This document shows positions 35,160-48,712 of a DNA stretch of 64,000 bases, in pieces; position 1 is the stretch's first letter; each line of letters begins with the position of its first letter. Source of the stretch: UBA8199 sp035358715. GTDB taxonomy: Bacteria; Verrucomicrobiota; Verrucomicrobiia; Limisphaerales; UBA8199. The stretch is from positions 1 through 64,000 of the forward strand of contig DAOPPX010000002.1 in NCBI GenBank assembly GCA_035358715.1, written 5' to 3'. The translations under genes were made by a program, and so were the position numbers. Below the pieces are notes generated by a model. That model ran no database searches, had not been told where the DNA came from, and saw only the letters and a program-made list of their open reading frames with translations.

Positions 35160-36515
35160 CTATTCATGGCGGAGCGCTTCCACGGGGTCCATATTGGCTG
35201 CCCGGAGAGCTGGGTAAAGGCCGAAGACAACGCCGACCAGGGCGGAAATGGAAAAGGCGAGCAGCGGCGACCAGAAGGTGATGATTGTCTTCATCGCCGC
35301 GAACCAGGTCACCAGCAAAGGGATGGTGATCCCGAGGGCGACGCCGAAGAGGCCGCCCGCGCCGGAGAGCATTACGGCTTCCACCAGGAACTGCGTGATG
35401 ATGTCGCGCCGCTTGGCGCCAAGGGCGCGGCGGATGCCGATTTCGCGGGTGCGCTCTGTGACCGTCGCAAGCATGATGTTCATAATACCAATGCCGCCGA
35501 CGAGCAGGGAGATGGCGGCGATTGACCCCAGAACGATGTTGAAGATTTGCTTGGTGCGCTCAGCGCGCTTGAGCAACTCCAAAGGCACCACCACCTCGTA
35601 ATCCTGCTTCTTGTGGTGGTGCTTGAGCACGGCCTTGACGGCTTCCGCGACCGGTAGGACTTGGTCGCGACTGGCCACCTTGACGGTGATTTCATGCAAC
35701 TGCACCCGCTCGGCCTCGAAGCTGCCGCTGCGCATCTTGATCAACACCTCGCCGTAGCGCGCCTTGGCTGTCTCCAGGGGGATGAACATCTCGTGCGCTG
35801 TCGCTTTGGGGCCGGCCTCGGTTTGGCTGGTGCTCAGGCCTTTGCCTCGCGCCTCCATCACGCCGATGATGCGGTAGTAATCACCGCCGACGCGCACATC
35901 CCGGCCCAGTGGGGAATCAAAGGGAAAGAGGGCTTGGGCCACGCCAGCTCCGAGCACGCAGACGCTGCGGCTGGCTTCCATATCCGCATCGGTGAAGAAA
36001 CGTCCTCGGGCAACATGGTGGTTGCGCATTTCAGGATACCACGGCACGGTGCCCACAATGTCGCAATCCACCCGGCGGCTGATGTTCCAGACATAGTCCC
36101 GCATGATGCGGCTTGGCACTAAGACGCTGACGCCGGGGATGGTGGAGCGAATGCTCTTGGCGTCGGTGTAGGTCAGGCCATACTGCAGCACGTAGCTTTG
36201 GCTGGCCTTTTCCGTCACTTTCTGCTCTTCGGGCGGCTTGATGCTGCGCAGGATCACGTTCTGGCTCCCCAGATTCTTGATCTGCTCCTGCGCCTCGAAA
36301 CTGGCCCCCTCGCCAATCGCCAGCATGGCGATTACCGAACAAACGCCAAACACGATGCCCAGGACGGTTAACAGCGAACGCAGCCGGTGCAGCCAGAGGC
36401 TCTTAATGGCGAGCCGAAAGGTGCGGCGGAGGCGTGCAGGAGTGAGGCTGTTAAGGAAACGGGATTCCCCAGGCTGTGCGGCGGCAGAGCTGACTGCGGA
36501 AGCAGGGTTATTCAT
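35160..36515 (-). CDS. MacB-like ABC transporter permease
   Basis: A 451-residue FtsX/MacB-family membrane protein. The N-terminal membrane segment (SLLTVLGIVFGVCSVIAMLAI) is followed by a large periplasmic domain and three C-terminal segments (IAAISLLVGGIGIMNIMLA ... VTERTREIGIRRALGAKRRD). Unlike E. coli MacB, the ATPase is a separate gene, whose stop overlaps this start by 4 bp. With the adaptor and outer-membrane factor upstream in the operon it probably forms a tripartite exporter; the substrate (antibiotic, peptide or lipoprotein-like) is unknown. Confidence 0.9.
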   Translation of the reverse strand: MNNPASAVSSAAAQPGESRFLNSLTPARLRRTFRLAIKSLWLHRLRSLLTVLGIVFGVCSVIAMLAIGEGASFEAQEQIKNLGSQNVILRSIKPPEEQKVTEKASQSYVLQYGLTYTDAKSIRSTIPGVSVLVPSRIMRDYVWNISRRVDCDIVGTVPWYPEMRNHHVARGRFFTDADMEASRSVCVLGAGVAQALFPFDSPLGRDVRVGGDYYRIIGVMEARGKGLSTSQTEAGPKATAHEMFIPLETAKARYGEVLIKMRSGSFEAERVQLHEITVKVASRDQVLPVAEAVKAVLKHHHKKQDYEVVVPLELLKRAERTKQIFNIVLGSIAAISLLVGGIGIMNIMLATVTERTREIGIRRALGAKRRDIITQFLVEAVMLSGAGGLFGVALGITIPLLVTWFAAMKTIITFWSPLLAFSISALVGVVFGLYPALRAANMDPVEALRHE

Positions 36516-37207
36516 GTGCCATTGCTCATGTCGCTCTCGATCAAGCCATCCCGCAGCCGAATCGTGCGCGACGAATTGCGTGCCACAACGGGATCATGTG
36601 TTACCAGGAGAACTGTCTTGCCCTGGCAATTGAGGTCGTCGAATAACCGCAGAATGTCCGTCCCCGAGGCGGAATCAAGATTGCCGGTCGGTTCATCGGC
36701 CAGAATCACAAGCGGGTTGTTGACAAGGGCGCGCGCAATGGCCACCCGCTGTTGCTGGCCGCCCGACAGTTGGTAAGGTCTGTGTTCAAGGCGGTCGGCC
36801 AAACCCACGCGTGTTGCCGCTTCCCTCGCTACAGCCCGGCTCTCCGCCTCGGGGCGGCCCTGGTAATACAGTGGCACCTCGATATTCTCCAGCACCGTAA
36901 GCTGCTGAATCAGGTTGTACGACTGGAAGATAAAGCCCAGCCGGGTGCCGCGGACACTCGAGAGCGCGTCATCGTCCAGCTGTGAGACGTCCTGGTCTCC
37001 GAGGAAGTAACGGCCTGCAGTGGGGTGATCCAGGCAGCCCAGGACGTTGAGCAGGGTGGACTTGCCGCAACCGGACGGCCCCATGATGCTGACGTACTCG
37101 GCGGCCTGAATGTCAATGTTAACCCCGCGGAGGGCCTCGACCTTGACCAATCCCATCTGGTAGGTCTTGCGGATGTCGCGCAACTGGACGATGGAGGCAG
37201 CCATCAA
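36512..37207 (-). CDS. MacB/LolD-type ABC transporter ATP-binding protein
   Basis: The 231-residue nucleotide-binding subunit. Walker A is GPSGCGKSTLLNVLG, the signature LSGGQQQRVAIARAL, and Walker B ILADEPTGNLDS, with the H-loop in LVTHDPVVAR. Its length and motif spelling match the LolD/MacB group. It overlaps the adaptor upstream and the permease downstream by 4 bp each, indicating translational coupling. Confidence 0.95.
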   Translation of the reverse strand: MMAASIVQLRDIRKTYQMGLVKVEALRGVNIDIQAAEYVSIMGPSGCGKSTLLNVLGCLDHPTAGRYFLGDQDVSQLDDDALSSVRGTRLGFIFQSYNLIQQLTVLENIEVPLYYQGRPEAESRAVAREAATRVGLADRLEHRPYQLSGGQQQRVAIARALVNNPLVILADEPTGNLDSASGTDILRLFDDLNCQGKTVLLVTHDPVVARNSSRTIRLRDGLIESDMSNGT

Positions 37208-39153
37208 GCTTTGGAGTTGGGTGCTGCGGACGGTTGCGCGCTACCCCTGCCCTCGGGCGTCGGCACCGGCGGTTCCTCGGCTTTTGCGGGGGCTTGAGCC
37301 TCCAACGCCCGCAGCAACACGCGTTCTCCTTCCTTGAGGCCGTCCTTGATTTCAATGAACTCGTCGTTGAACTCGCCGACCTGGACCCTGCGGCATTCGG
37401 GCTTGCCCCCGTTGGCGAGGTAGCAGACCTGTTTGCCCTCCGCCAAAGACACCGCCTGCACCGGCACATAGACCACATTGGACAGGGAGTTCACAAAGAC
37501 CTCCACTTTCGCGCTCATGCCCGGTTTGAGCGAATCATTGGTGCCTTTGATGGTAATCGTGGTGAGATAGACCTTCATGTCCGGATTCATCCAGCGGTTC
37601 CGGGAATCGGGCAGCACGCCGACCTGGGTGACCTCGCCGTCCAGAACTGTGTCGGGAAAGGCATCCACAGTGACCCGCGCCTTCTGGCCCTTTTTGATCT
37701 TCTTGATATAGCTCTCATGGATCTTGACGCGCACCGACATCTTGGTCATGTCCGGGATTGTGATAATGGCCTGGCGTTCGCGCACGCTGGCCCCTTCGCG
37801 AACTTGTTCCCCTCCTCCGTAGTAGTCTTCATCCCCGCCGCCGCCGTAAACCACCAGGCCGGGCCGCTTGGCCGTGATCGTGCACTTATCCTGTTGCTCG
37901 TAGAGTTCCTTGCGCTGCCGGCTTTGAATGTTGTACTGGCCTTGTGCTGACCTCAGTTTGGCCTCAGCCTGCGCCAGCTTCGATATGGCGGCTTTGCGGG
38001 CACGGGCCAGTTCGCGCACGGCCTCCGCGTACTTTGACAGCGACTCTTCCGCGGTCTTGGGAAACTCGTATTTCAGGAACAGGTCACGCGCAGTTACAGC
38101 CGTCTGCACCTTCAGCCGGCTGTTCTCGCTGGCGATCTCGTCCTTTTCCAGGTCAAGCTTGGTGACGAACCCCTTATCGAATAACCGCCGGGTGCCTTCA
38201 AGGTTTGCCTTGGATTGGCCTTCCTCCTTCCTGGCGACCTGCAAGTCATCCTCAAACTTGCGCAACTTCTGTTTGGCTTCGCCATCGCCCAGCGCCTCGA
38301 TCCTGGCGTAGGGGGAGAAATCAATGACCACGGCCGGCGAGGCTGGAACCGGTGTGGGCTGGGGCGGACTGCTGGCAGAGGCGTCGGCAACGTGAGCCGG
38401 AGTGGCGGGCGGGACGTTTGTTGCCGCGGCTGGCGGGACATGGGGCGGCGTTGCTGGAACGGCAGACTGCAGCCGCTTTCCGTCTGCGCCATTCGTGCCG
38501 GCCGCCGGAGCCTCCCCGGGGTGCTCCCGGCTTGGCATCGAGCCGACCACGGCGGCGGATTTTGCCAGGGCGTTGGTCTGCTCGGTCGCCAGTTGTTGCT
38601 CCAGGCCGAGTTGATCGACGATGGCCTGCGTCACTCTGTCTCCGAGGAACTTGTCGAAGTCCATCCGGGCGAAACGCACCTTCTGTTCAGCGGCCTTGAT
38701 GTCGCTCAGATTCTGGTTCAATTGGATTTCGTAGTTCTGCTGCGCGTCGGTGAGAGTGGCGGCTGCGGACTCGTATTGAATGTCCTGCTGCACGATTTGC
38801 TTTTGCAGCTCCGAGGAGTCCAGTTCAACCAGAACTTTGTTGGTGCGGATGTCCTCGGGCGTAACCTCGTAGCCCTCTTCGACGATCTTGAGGATCTTTA
38901 TGCCCTGGTAGCCGACGCGGACCTCGCATTTAATCTCCTGCGATTCGACAGCACGGATGCTTCCTCCTTCCAGCACCGTGATGTTGAGCGGGCCGCGCCG
39001 CGCGGTGAAGGTGGCGCCTTCGGCTTCCCCGCGTCGGCCGGCGCGCGACCAGAATACAAGCAACGCAACGGCTACCAGCAGCAATGCCCAGACCCAGCGC
39101 GGCCATTTCCTGAGTCTTCCGAGGAGTTCAGTTGGCGGTAGAGAGGCTTTCAT
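37204..39153 (-). CDS. MacA/HlyD-like periplasmic adaptor
   Basis: A membrane-fusion protein linking the ABC permease to the outer-membrane factor. From the ATG at 39153 it has 649 residues, against about 370 for MacA. An N-terminal anchor (WVWALLLVAVALLVFWS) is followed by a biotinyl-lipoyl-like part and a long coiled coil. The coil is interrupted at about residues 200-275 by an Ala/Pro/Thr-rich insertion. A Gly-rich loop (YGGGGDEDYYGGGEQV) precedes the beta-barrel region. The start was chosen for the membrane anchor; it overlaps the TolC-like gene by 26 bp. Confidence 0.87.
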   Translation of the reverse strand: MKASLPPTELLGRLRKWPRWVWALLLVAVALLVFWSRAGRRGEAEGATFTARRGPLNITVLEGGSIRAVESQEIKCEVRVGYQGIKILKIVEEGYEVTPEDIRTNKVLVELDSSELQKQIVQQDIQYESAAATLTDAQQNYEIQLNQNLSDIKAAEQKVRFARMDFDKFLGDRVTQAIVDQLGLEQQLATEQTNALAKSAAVVGSMPSREHPGEAPAAGTNGADGKRLQSAVPATPPHVPPAAATNVPPATPAHVADASASSPPQPTPVPASPAVVIDFSPYARIEALGDGEAKQKLRKFEDDLQVARKEEGQSKANLEGTRRLFDKGFVTKLDLEKDEIASENSRLKVQTAVTARDLFLKYEFPKTAEESLSKYAEAVRELARARKAAISKLAQAEAKLRSAQGQYNIQSRQRKELYEQQDKCTITAKRPGLVVYGGGGDEDYYGGGEQVREGASVRERQAIITIPDMTKMSVRVKIHESYIKKIKKGQKARVTVDAFPDTVLDGEVTQVGVLPDSRNRWMNPDMKVYLTTITIKGTNDSLKPGMSAKVEVFVNSLSNVVYVPVQAVSLAEGKQVCYLANGGKPECRRVQVGEFNDEFIEIKDGLKEGERVLLRALEAQAPAKAEEPPVPTPEGRGSAQPSAAPNSKA

Positions 39154-41032
39154 GAGTGTGTGCTGACGAAGAGGAAGCCTCCCGGGGCACAGGAGGCGGC
39201 GCCTGTTGATCCCGTGAGGCCGGAGGATGGGACATGGCAGGAGAAACGGCGGCGTCGCTCGCAGTGGATCCAGTTTCCGGCTTTTCCATTTCCTGCCACT
39301 GACCGTTGTCCTTGATGTAGAGGATTCCCATGTTATCCCAGAACTGGAGCCGGGCGATGGTGTGGGCCACCAGGGCCTGCGTGAGCTGGTCCTTGGAACT
39401 GACCAGGTCATTCTGGGCGTCCACTTGGTCGAGCGCCTTGGCACGGCCCAACTCGGCCAACAACTCTTGTTCCTCAACGCGGCGCTCGGCCAGCTTGACC
39501 CCGATTTCACTGATCTGGTAAGTGCGGCGGGCCTGTTCCAGCGTCCGCCAGCTATCGCGCACCTGCAATTGAATCTGATCCCGCTGCTGATCCAGGTTGC
39601 GTGCCGCGCGCTGCTCCGCTATGAGCGCGGCCCGGTAGCTGTTGCGCGCAGCCATTCTCTCCAGCGGCAAGTCCAGGTTGGCGCCTGCGCTCCAGTTGTA
39701 GCGGTCCGGGTCAGGCACGGCAAAACCGTGGTCTTCTTGCGGGCTTACAAAGCCCGCGGTGGCCAGGAGATCCAATTGCGGCTTGAACTGATCGGCAGCC
39801 AGTTTGACCTTGCGTCCGCTGTCCGCCAGTTCGTCATGGGCATTCTGATAATCGAGGCGAGCCGCCAGGGCTATTTGGATTGATTCTTCCACTTGGAGAT
39901 CCGGGTGGCGAATCTTCAGCTCCTGTAACTCGAGGTCGTCCAACACGATCCGGGTCTCTACAGGAATGCCGAGCTGAATCTTGAAGTCATCCAGCGCCCG
40001 CTGGTAGACGCGTGCGGCGCTGACCCACGCATTCTCGGCTGAGAGTTCCTGTTGCTCGATGCGGCCAAGGTCCGACTGGGCTGTCCGTCCCTCGGCCGCC
40101 AGCGCCCGCGTGCGATCACCGGTGCGGCGCGAGCTTTGCAGGTTCAGGAAACTGTTCCGCACGGCGTCCCGGTTGCCCAGCACGCTGTAGTAGGCGGACG
40201 CGATGAGCACGCTGAAGTTCTTCCGGAAGCGGACAAACTCGCGCAGTTGGTACAGCAGGTCACGCTCGGCCTGGGTGAGATTCTCAATATCTGCCTTGTA
40301 GCCCGCGTTGCGAAGCAGGGGACGTGTGAGTGTCGCTCCGATTTGTGACGAGGTGATGGTGCTCGGATTGCCAGCGAGGAAGCGCAAGAAGTCCGTGGTG
40401 AAGGCTGCGGAGAGCCTGCCGATACCCCGAATCAGCCAGCTAACGCCAACATTGCCTGTAACATGCACACTCTGTTGTTCGGCAAGGTTGTCGCTCAGCA
40501 CTTCGATTGGCTCGCCGGTGACCGGGTCGGGCACCAAAGCCACCGTCTGCGCCGTCTGCACGGCGTAATTGCCACTCCCGCCAGCGGCGAAGATGGGAGT
40601 GAACTCGTGCCGGGAAAGCGTTAGCGACAGAGCCGTCAGATACAACTGCTCACGGCTGTTCTGGTAACTGCGGCTGTGTCGGACCGCAATTCTCAGGGCC
40701 TCCGACAGCGAGAGCACGCGCGCACCGAACTCCGCGGAGGCTGCGTCACCGAGAAAGTCGTTCGTCGTGGTCACCTGTGGAAGTCCCTCCAGAACGAGGG
40801 CATTCGTCTGCTCGATAGTGAAGCGAGGCTCCATGTTGGTGACGAACGGCGCCTTCTGCGCAATGGCGCCATAGGCGTCCTTATCCGCTGCACCGCGATA
40901 GTGCTTGGCCGTGCACCCGCAAAGGCAGAGCACGCAGCCGAGCAGAGCGACCAGCCCTGCGGGTTTGCGTGCAACCCGCACTTCTTGCCGCCGCTTGGTT
41001 CCCGATAATAGGAAGCAGCCTGTGATTGTCAC
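39128..41032 (-). CDS. TolC-like outer membrane efflux lipoprotein
   Basis: An outer-membrane factor of 634 residues with a lipoprotein signal (LVALLGCVLCLCGC, lipid-accepting Cys in LCGC) and OEP-type alternating helices rich in Gln/Glu/Arg/Ala (for example RNLDQQRDQIQLQVRDSWR). It is the first gene of the efflux operon, upstream of the adaptor. The C-terminal tail is Pro/Ser-rich and of low complexity. It would form the trans-envelope duct. Confidence 0.87.
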   Translation of the reverse strand: MTITGCFLLSGTKRRQEVRVARKPAGLVALLGCVLCLCGCTAKHYRGAADKDAYGAIAQKAPFVTNMEPRFTIEQTNALVLEGLPQVTTTNDFLGDAASAEFGARVLSLSEALRIAVRHSRSYQNSREQLYLTALSLTLSRHEFTPIFAAGGSGNYAVQTAQTVALVPDPVTGEPIEVLSDNLAEQQSVHVTGNVGVSWLIRGIGRLSAAFTTDFLRFLAGNPSTITSSQIGATLTRPLLRNAGYKADIENLTQAERDLLYQLREFVRFRKNFSVLIASAYYSVLGNRDAVRNSFLNLQSSRRTGDRTRALAAEGRTAQSDLGRIEQQELSAENAWVSAARVYQRALDDFKIQLGIPVETRIVLDDLELQELKIRHPDLQVEESIQIALAARLDYQNAHDELADSGRKVKLAADQFKPQLDLLATAGFVSPQEDHGFAVPDPDRYNWSAGANLDLPLERMAARNSYRAALIAEQRAARNLDQQRDQIQLQVRDSWRTLEQARRTYQISEIGVKLAERRVEEQELLAELGRAKALDQVDAQNDLVSSKDQLTQALVAHTIARLQFWDNMGILYIKDNGQWQEMEKPETGSTASDAAVSPAMSHPPASRDQQAPPPVPREASSSSAHTHESLSTAN

Positions 41033-41155
41033 TGGTTAGCCCAATGTTAATCGTCCAAACACCACCGCCGGCGCAATGTTCCGGCGTGGCGAACGCTCAC
41101 GCCATAATATGACCGTGCACCCGCTGCTTCGTTACGCCGCCTTCAGGCGTTCTGG

Positions 41156-42298
41156 CTATTTTGCCCGGGCCACCTTCTCCCAGCGGCGCGTCTTCGCCGA
41201 TTTGAGCACGGCGTCGCAGACGTACTGGGTCTCGAGTGCGTCGCGGAAGGTCGGGTGTGCGGGTTTTCCCTTGGCAAGGCCCTGCAGGAAGTCTGCGAGT
41301 TGATGGACAAAGCTGTGCTCGTAGCCGATCTGCAGGCCGGGGACCCACCATTTCCCCATGTACGGGTGATCGCCATCAGTGACATGGATGCTGCGCCAGC
41401 CCCGCACCCGGCCTTCGTCGCGGTGATCGAAGTACTGCAGGCGATGCAGATCGTGCAGGTCCCAGAAAAGCGAGGCGTGCTCGCCGTTCATCTCAAACGT
41501 ATAAAGTGCCTTGTGTCCGCGTGCGTAGCGGGTGGATTCGAACGTGGCCAGCGACCCGTTCTTAAACCGTGCCAGGAAAGCGCACGCGTCATCAATGCCC
41601 ACCTTCTCGACCTTGCCGGTGATGGTGTGCTTGCGCTGCTTGACGAAGGTTTCCGTCATGGCGTTCACCTGGTCCATGCCGCCGTTGAGCCAGAGCGCGG
41701 TGTCAATGCAGTGGGCCAGCAGGTCGCCCGTCACGCCGCTGCCGGCGACCTTCGCGTCCAAACGCCACAAAGACGGGCCGCCTTGGGGCAGGTCTTTTGA
41801 AATCGTCCAATCCTGCAGAAACTTCGCGCGGTAATGGAAAATGCGGCCGAGTCGGCCCTCATCAATGAGTTGTTTGGCCAGCGCCACCGCAGGGATGCGA
41901 CGGTAATTGTAGGACACCAGATTGGGGACTCCAGCCTTCTCGACGGCCTGCACCATTTTCAGGGCCTCCGGACCGGTGCGTGCCAGCGGTTTCTCGCACA
42001 GAATCATCTTGCCGGTTTTGGCCGCCGCGACCGCGATTTCCCGGTGCATGTTGTTCGGCACGGTGATGTCAACAAGATCAATGTCCTTGCGGGCGATGAG
42101 CTTGCGCCAGTTGGTTTCGCAGGATTCGTAGCCCCACTTGGCTGCGAACGCCCGGGCCCTGGCCTCGTCGAGATCGCAGACGGCTTTGAGCACGAGCTGG
42201 TAATCGAGGTCAAAGAAGTTATTAACCCTGCGCGAGGCGTTCGAGTGCGTGCGGCCCATGAAGCCGCAGCCGATGAGTCCGACGTTGAGTTTCTTCAT
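41156..42298 (-). CDS. Gfo/Idh/MocA-family oxidoreductase
   Basis: An NAD(P)-dependent sugar/polyol oxidoreductase of about 380 residues. The ATG at 42298 opens directly into the Rossmann motif VGLIGCGFMGRTHSNA. The catalytic region carries EKPLARTGPEALKMV, the EKP signature of the family. The C-terminal alpha/beta domain has SGVTGDLLAHCIDTALWL. The family acts on inositol and modified sugars; no neighbour fixes the substrate. Confidence 0.92.
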   Translation of the reverse strand: MKKLNVGLIGCGFMGRTHSNASRRVNNFFDLDYQLVLKAVCDLDEARARAFAAKWGYESCETNWRKLIARKDIDLVDITVPNNMHREIAVAAAKTGKMILCEKPLARTGPEALKMVQAVEKAGVPNLVSYNYRRIPAVALAKQLIDEGRLGRIFHYRAKFLQDWTISKDLPQGGPSLWRLDAKVAGSGVTGDLLAHCIDTALWLNGGMDQVNAMTETFVKQRKHTITGKVEKVGIDDACAFLARFKNGSLATFESTRYARGHKALYTFEMNGEHASLFWDLHDLHRLQYFDHRDEGRVRGWRSIHVTDGDHPYMGKWWVPGLQIGYEHSFVHQLADFLQGLAKGKPAHPTFRDALETQYVCDAVLKSAKTRRWEKVARAK

Positions 42299-42460
42299 AA
42301 CGTATGCGTGTTGGTTATCATTTGCAGCCCCACGTCTAGCGACTTCCGGCCTGGAGTTCAAGCTTTAGCTGGCCGACGATTTGCAGCGGGCTGCTTGGCC
42401 AATGTTCCGATCGGATGGCCTGCCTATGGGGAATAATTAAATGGGGCGGACAGGCAAGCC

Positions 42461-42482
42461 CTCGCGCCGAGAGAGACGCGAG
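42461..42482 (-). terminator. Hairpin downstream of the polymerase fusion gene
   Basis: A perfect CTCGCG/CGCGAG stem (42461-42466, 42477-42482) with a 10-nt loop lies about 50 bp after the stop of the polymerase gene. There is no clear U-tract, so terminator function is tentative. The remainder of 42,299-42,532 shows no gene. Confidence 0.3.
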
Positions 42483-42532
42483 CCGCACACGCGACAGGCG
42501 CTGACCCCAAACTGAATGCGGCTTTGCGCGGT

Positions 42533-47221
<4,689 letters not shown>

Positions 47222-47233
47222 AGTCGGCTCCGC

Positions 47234-47863
47234 TCATTTGCGCTTGCGAACCAGTGCGACCATGACGCCCTGGATTTGCAGTTCCTCCTGCGGAATAAGA
47301 TTCGGGTAGCGGGGATTCTCCGCGCGCAAATACGGCTTGCCCCGCTGCATGAGAAACGTCTTGATCGTCACCTGCCCGTCAATCAGCGCGGCGACGACAT
47401 CGCCAGTCCGCGGCTGCACGCCGTGCTCGATAATGGCAATGTCACCATCCACGATGTTCTTGCCGATCATCGAGTCCCCGCGCACTTTCAGACCAAAAGT
47501 CCGTGCTGTCGGCTTGATGCCAAGCGTATCCACGTCCATCAGCACGCAGCCTTCCTCCTCTTGCGCCGTGTCCTCGGGCAGCCCGGCGGGGATCGAGCCG
47601 TATATCGGCACCGACACCACCCGCGGCCGGAACCGGCTCTTGGGCGCGTTGGGAGCCACCACTTGGAGCGACCGGGCGCGACCGGGCAGGTTCTTCAGGA
47701 ACCCCTTGGCCATCAACGCCTGCACATGCGCCAGCGCGGCATTCGGGCTGCGGAACCGAAAATGCGCGGCGATCTCCCGCAGGGTGGGCGTGAGCCCCGC
47801 GGAGTCCTGTTTCCCCTGAATAAACCCTAGAATCTGCTGCTGTCGTTCAGTAAGCTCATTCAT
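47234..47863 (-). CDS. lexA: LexA SOS repressor
   Basis: Self-cleaving repressor of the DNA-damage response. From the ATG at 47863 it has 209 residues. The N-terminal winged helix-turn-helix is TPTLREIAAHFRFRSPNAAL. The cleavage bond is Ala93-Gly94 (GSIPAGLPED), and the catalytic dyad is Ser131 (RGDSMIG) and Lys168 (VTIKTF); all are present. A TTG at 47872 would add three residues. It is followed after 12 bp by the polymerase fusion, so it probably autoregulates both. Confidence 0.96.
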   Translation of the reverse strand: MNELTERQQQILGFIQGKQDSAGLTPTLREIAAHFRFRSPNAALAHVQALMAKGFLKNLPGRARSLQVVAPNAPKSRFRPRVVSVPIYGSIPAGLPEDTAQEEEGCVLMDVDTLGIKPTARTFGLKVRGDSMIGKNIVDGDIAIIEHGVQPRTGDVVAALIDGQVTIKTFLMQRGKPYLRAENPRYPNLIPQEELQIQGVMVALVRKRK

Positions 47864-47864
47864 A

Positions 47865-47900
47865 CTGAACAAATGTCCAGCACCAGGGGCAATTTGTCAA
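47865..47900 (-). promoter_or_regulatory. Candidate lexA promoter and operator
   Basis: On the - strand a perfect TTGACA (47895-47900) lies upstream of a near-perfect 16-bp palindrome at 47865-47880 (CTGAACAAATGTCCAG, one mismatch per half), which would cover the -10 region. The words GAACA and TGTCC match half-sites reported for verrucomicrobial LexA (TGTTC-N4-GAACA), but in GAAC-N4-GTYC arrangement. No canonical TGTTC-N4-GAACA was found here. The start site may lie almost at the ATG. Confidence 0.45.
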
Positions 47901-48001
47901 TCCCGTTAAGGAAGGACGGAGGAACTGCCGGGGTACTACCACCCGGCTCAGCGTCCCGATTCACGCTGGGCAATCCGTCTCCGGTTGCCTATTTTCCGAG
48001 C

Positions 48002-48655
48002 GTGAACCTGAGGCAAATCGCCGCGCACGCAGCCGCTGCGGCTCTGGCTGCTGTTCTGCTTGCCGCGCCTGGCTGCGCGACTCCCAGGGCGGCCAGCACC
48101 CGTGCCACCGACGAAACCGCTGCCGCCTATGCGCGCACGTTGGCGCATCTGATTGACCCCGCCAGCCTGGCAACGCTCCGTACGCCCCGCGCCGCAAATC
48201 CCCGCGTCCAGAAGGCCGTTTACTGGCTCAGCCGCGCCGCCTCGAACAATGTCCCCCAGGAAGTCGTCGTGGACCTCGCCGTCAAGCTGGTCGGCATGGA
48301 AGCGAAAGCGGCTAAGCTGACCAGGGGGGCGTTGCTCCGCAACCTCGACATCGCCGGCAGGCTCGGTTGCCTCGACGCGGAAGGTCTGGAGGAAATGCGG
48401 CATGGCAAGTCTGCCACCGTCCAGCGTGGCCCCTACGCCGGCGACCAGCTTTCAGTGGACCACATAATTCCGCGCTCCGTCTGTCCGGAACTGGACAACG
48501 TGATTTCCAATCTCGAACTCATGCCCCAGCGGCTGAATTCCCGCAAACGCGCGGCGGTCGGTGAGCGTCAGCTTGATCTCGCACGGAAACTCCATGCAGC
48601 GGGACTGCTCTCCGCCGAGGGGAAACAGGCGGTTGAAGCCTGTGCCGAGCAATAA
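48002..48655 (+). CDS. Putative lipoprotein with HNH-type nuclease motif
   Basis: The GTG at 48002 gives a lipoprotein signal (AAAAALAAVLLAAPGC, lipid Cys about residue 25). The middle is helical and unrecognised. The C-terminal third has an HNH-like pattern: VDHIIPRS, then LDNVISNLELMPQRLNSRK, matching the D-H...N...N-x-x-K arrangement of HNH endonucleases. The frame is open upstream to 47873, but that part overlaps the lexA promoter and a degraded repeat and lacks a signal. An envelope-anchored nuclease is implied but unproven. It is divergent from lexA. Confidence 0.65.
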   Translation: MNLRQIAAHAAAAALAAVLLAAPGCATPRAASTRATDETAAAYARTLAHLIDPASLATLRTPRAANPRVQKAVYWLSRAASNNVPQEVVVDLAVKLVGMEAKAAKLTRGALLRNLDIAGRLGCLDAEGLEEMRHGKSATVQRGPYAGDQLSVDHIIPRSVCPELDNVISNLELMPQRLNSRKRAAVGERQLDLARKLHAAGLLSAEGKQAVEACAEQ

Positions 48656-48712
48656 CCGGCCCGCCAAGGTTTGGGATGAATTACAATGCCCTGGGGTGTA
48701 ACATAGTTCGCT

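Noticed and set aside
47840..47960. Canonical verrucomicrobial LexA box TGTTC-N4-GAACA upstream of lexA
   Set aside because: The exact motif is not present; only the differently arranged palindrome at 47865-47880 was found.
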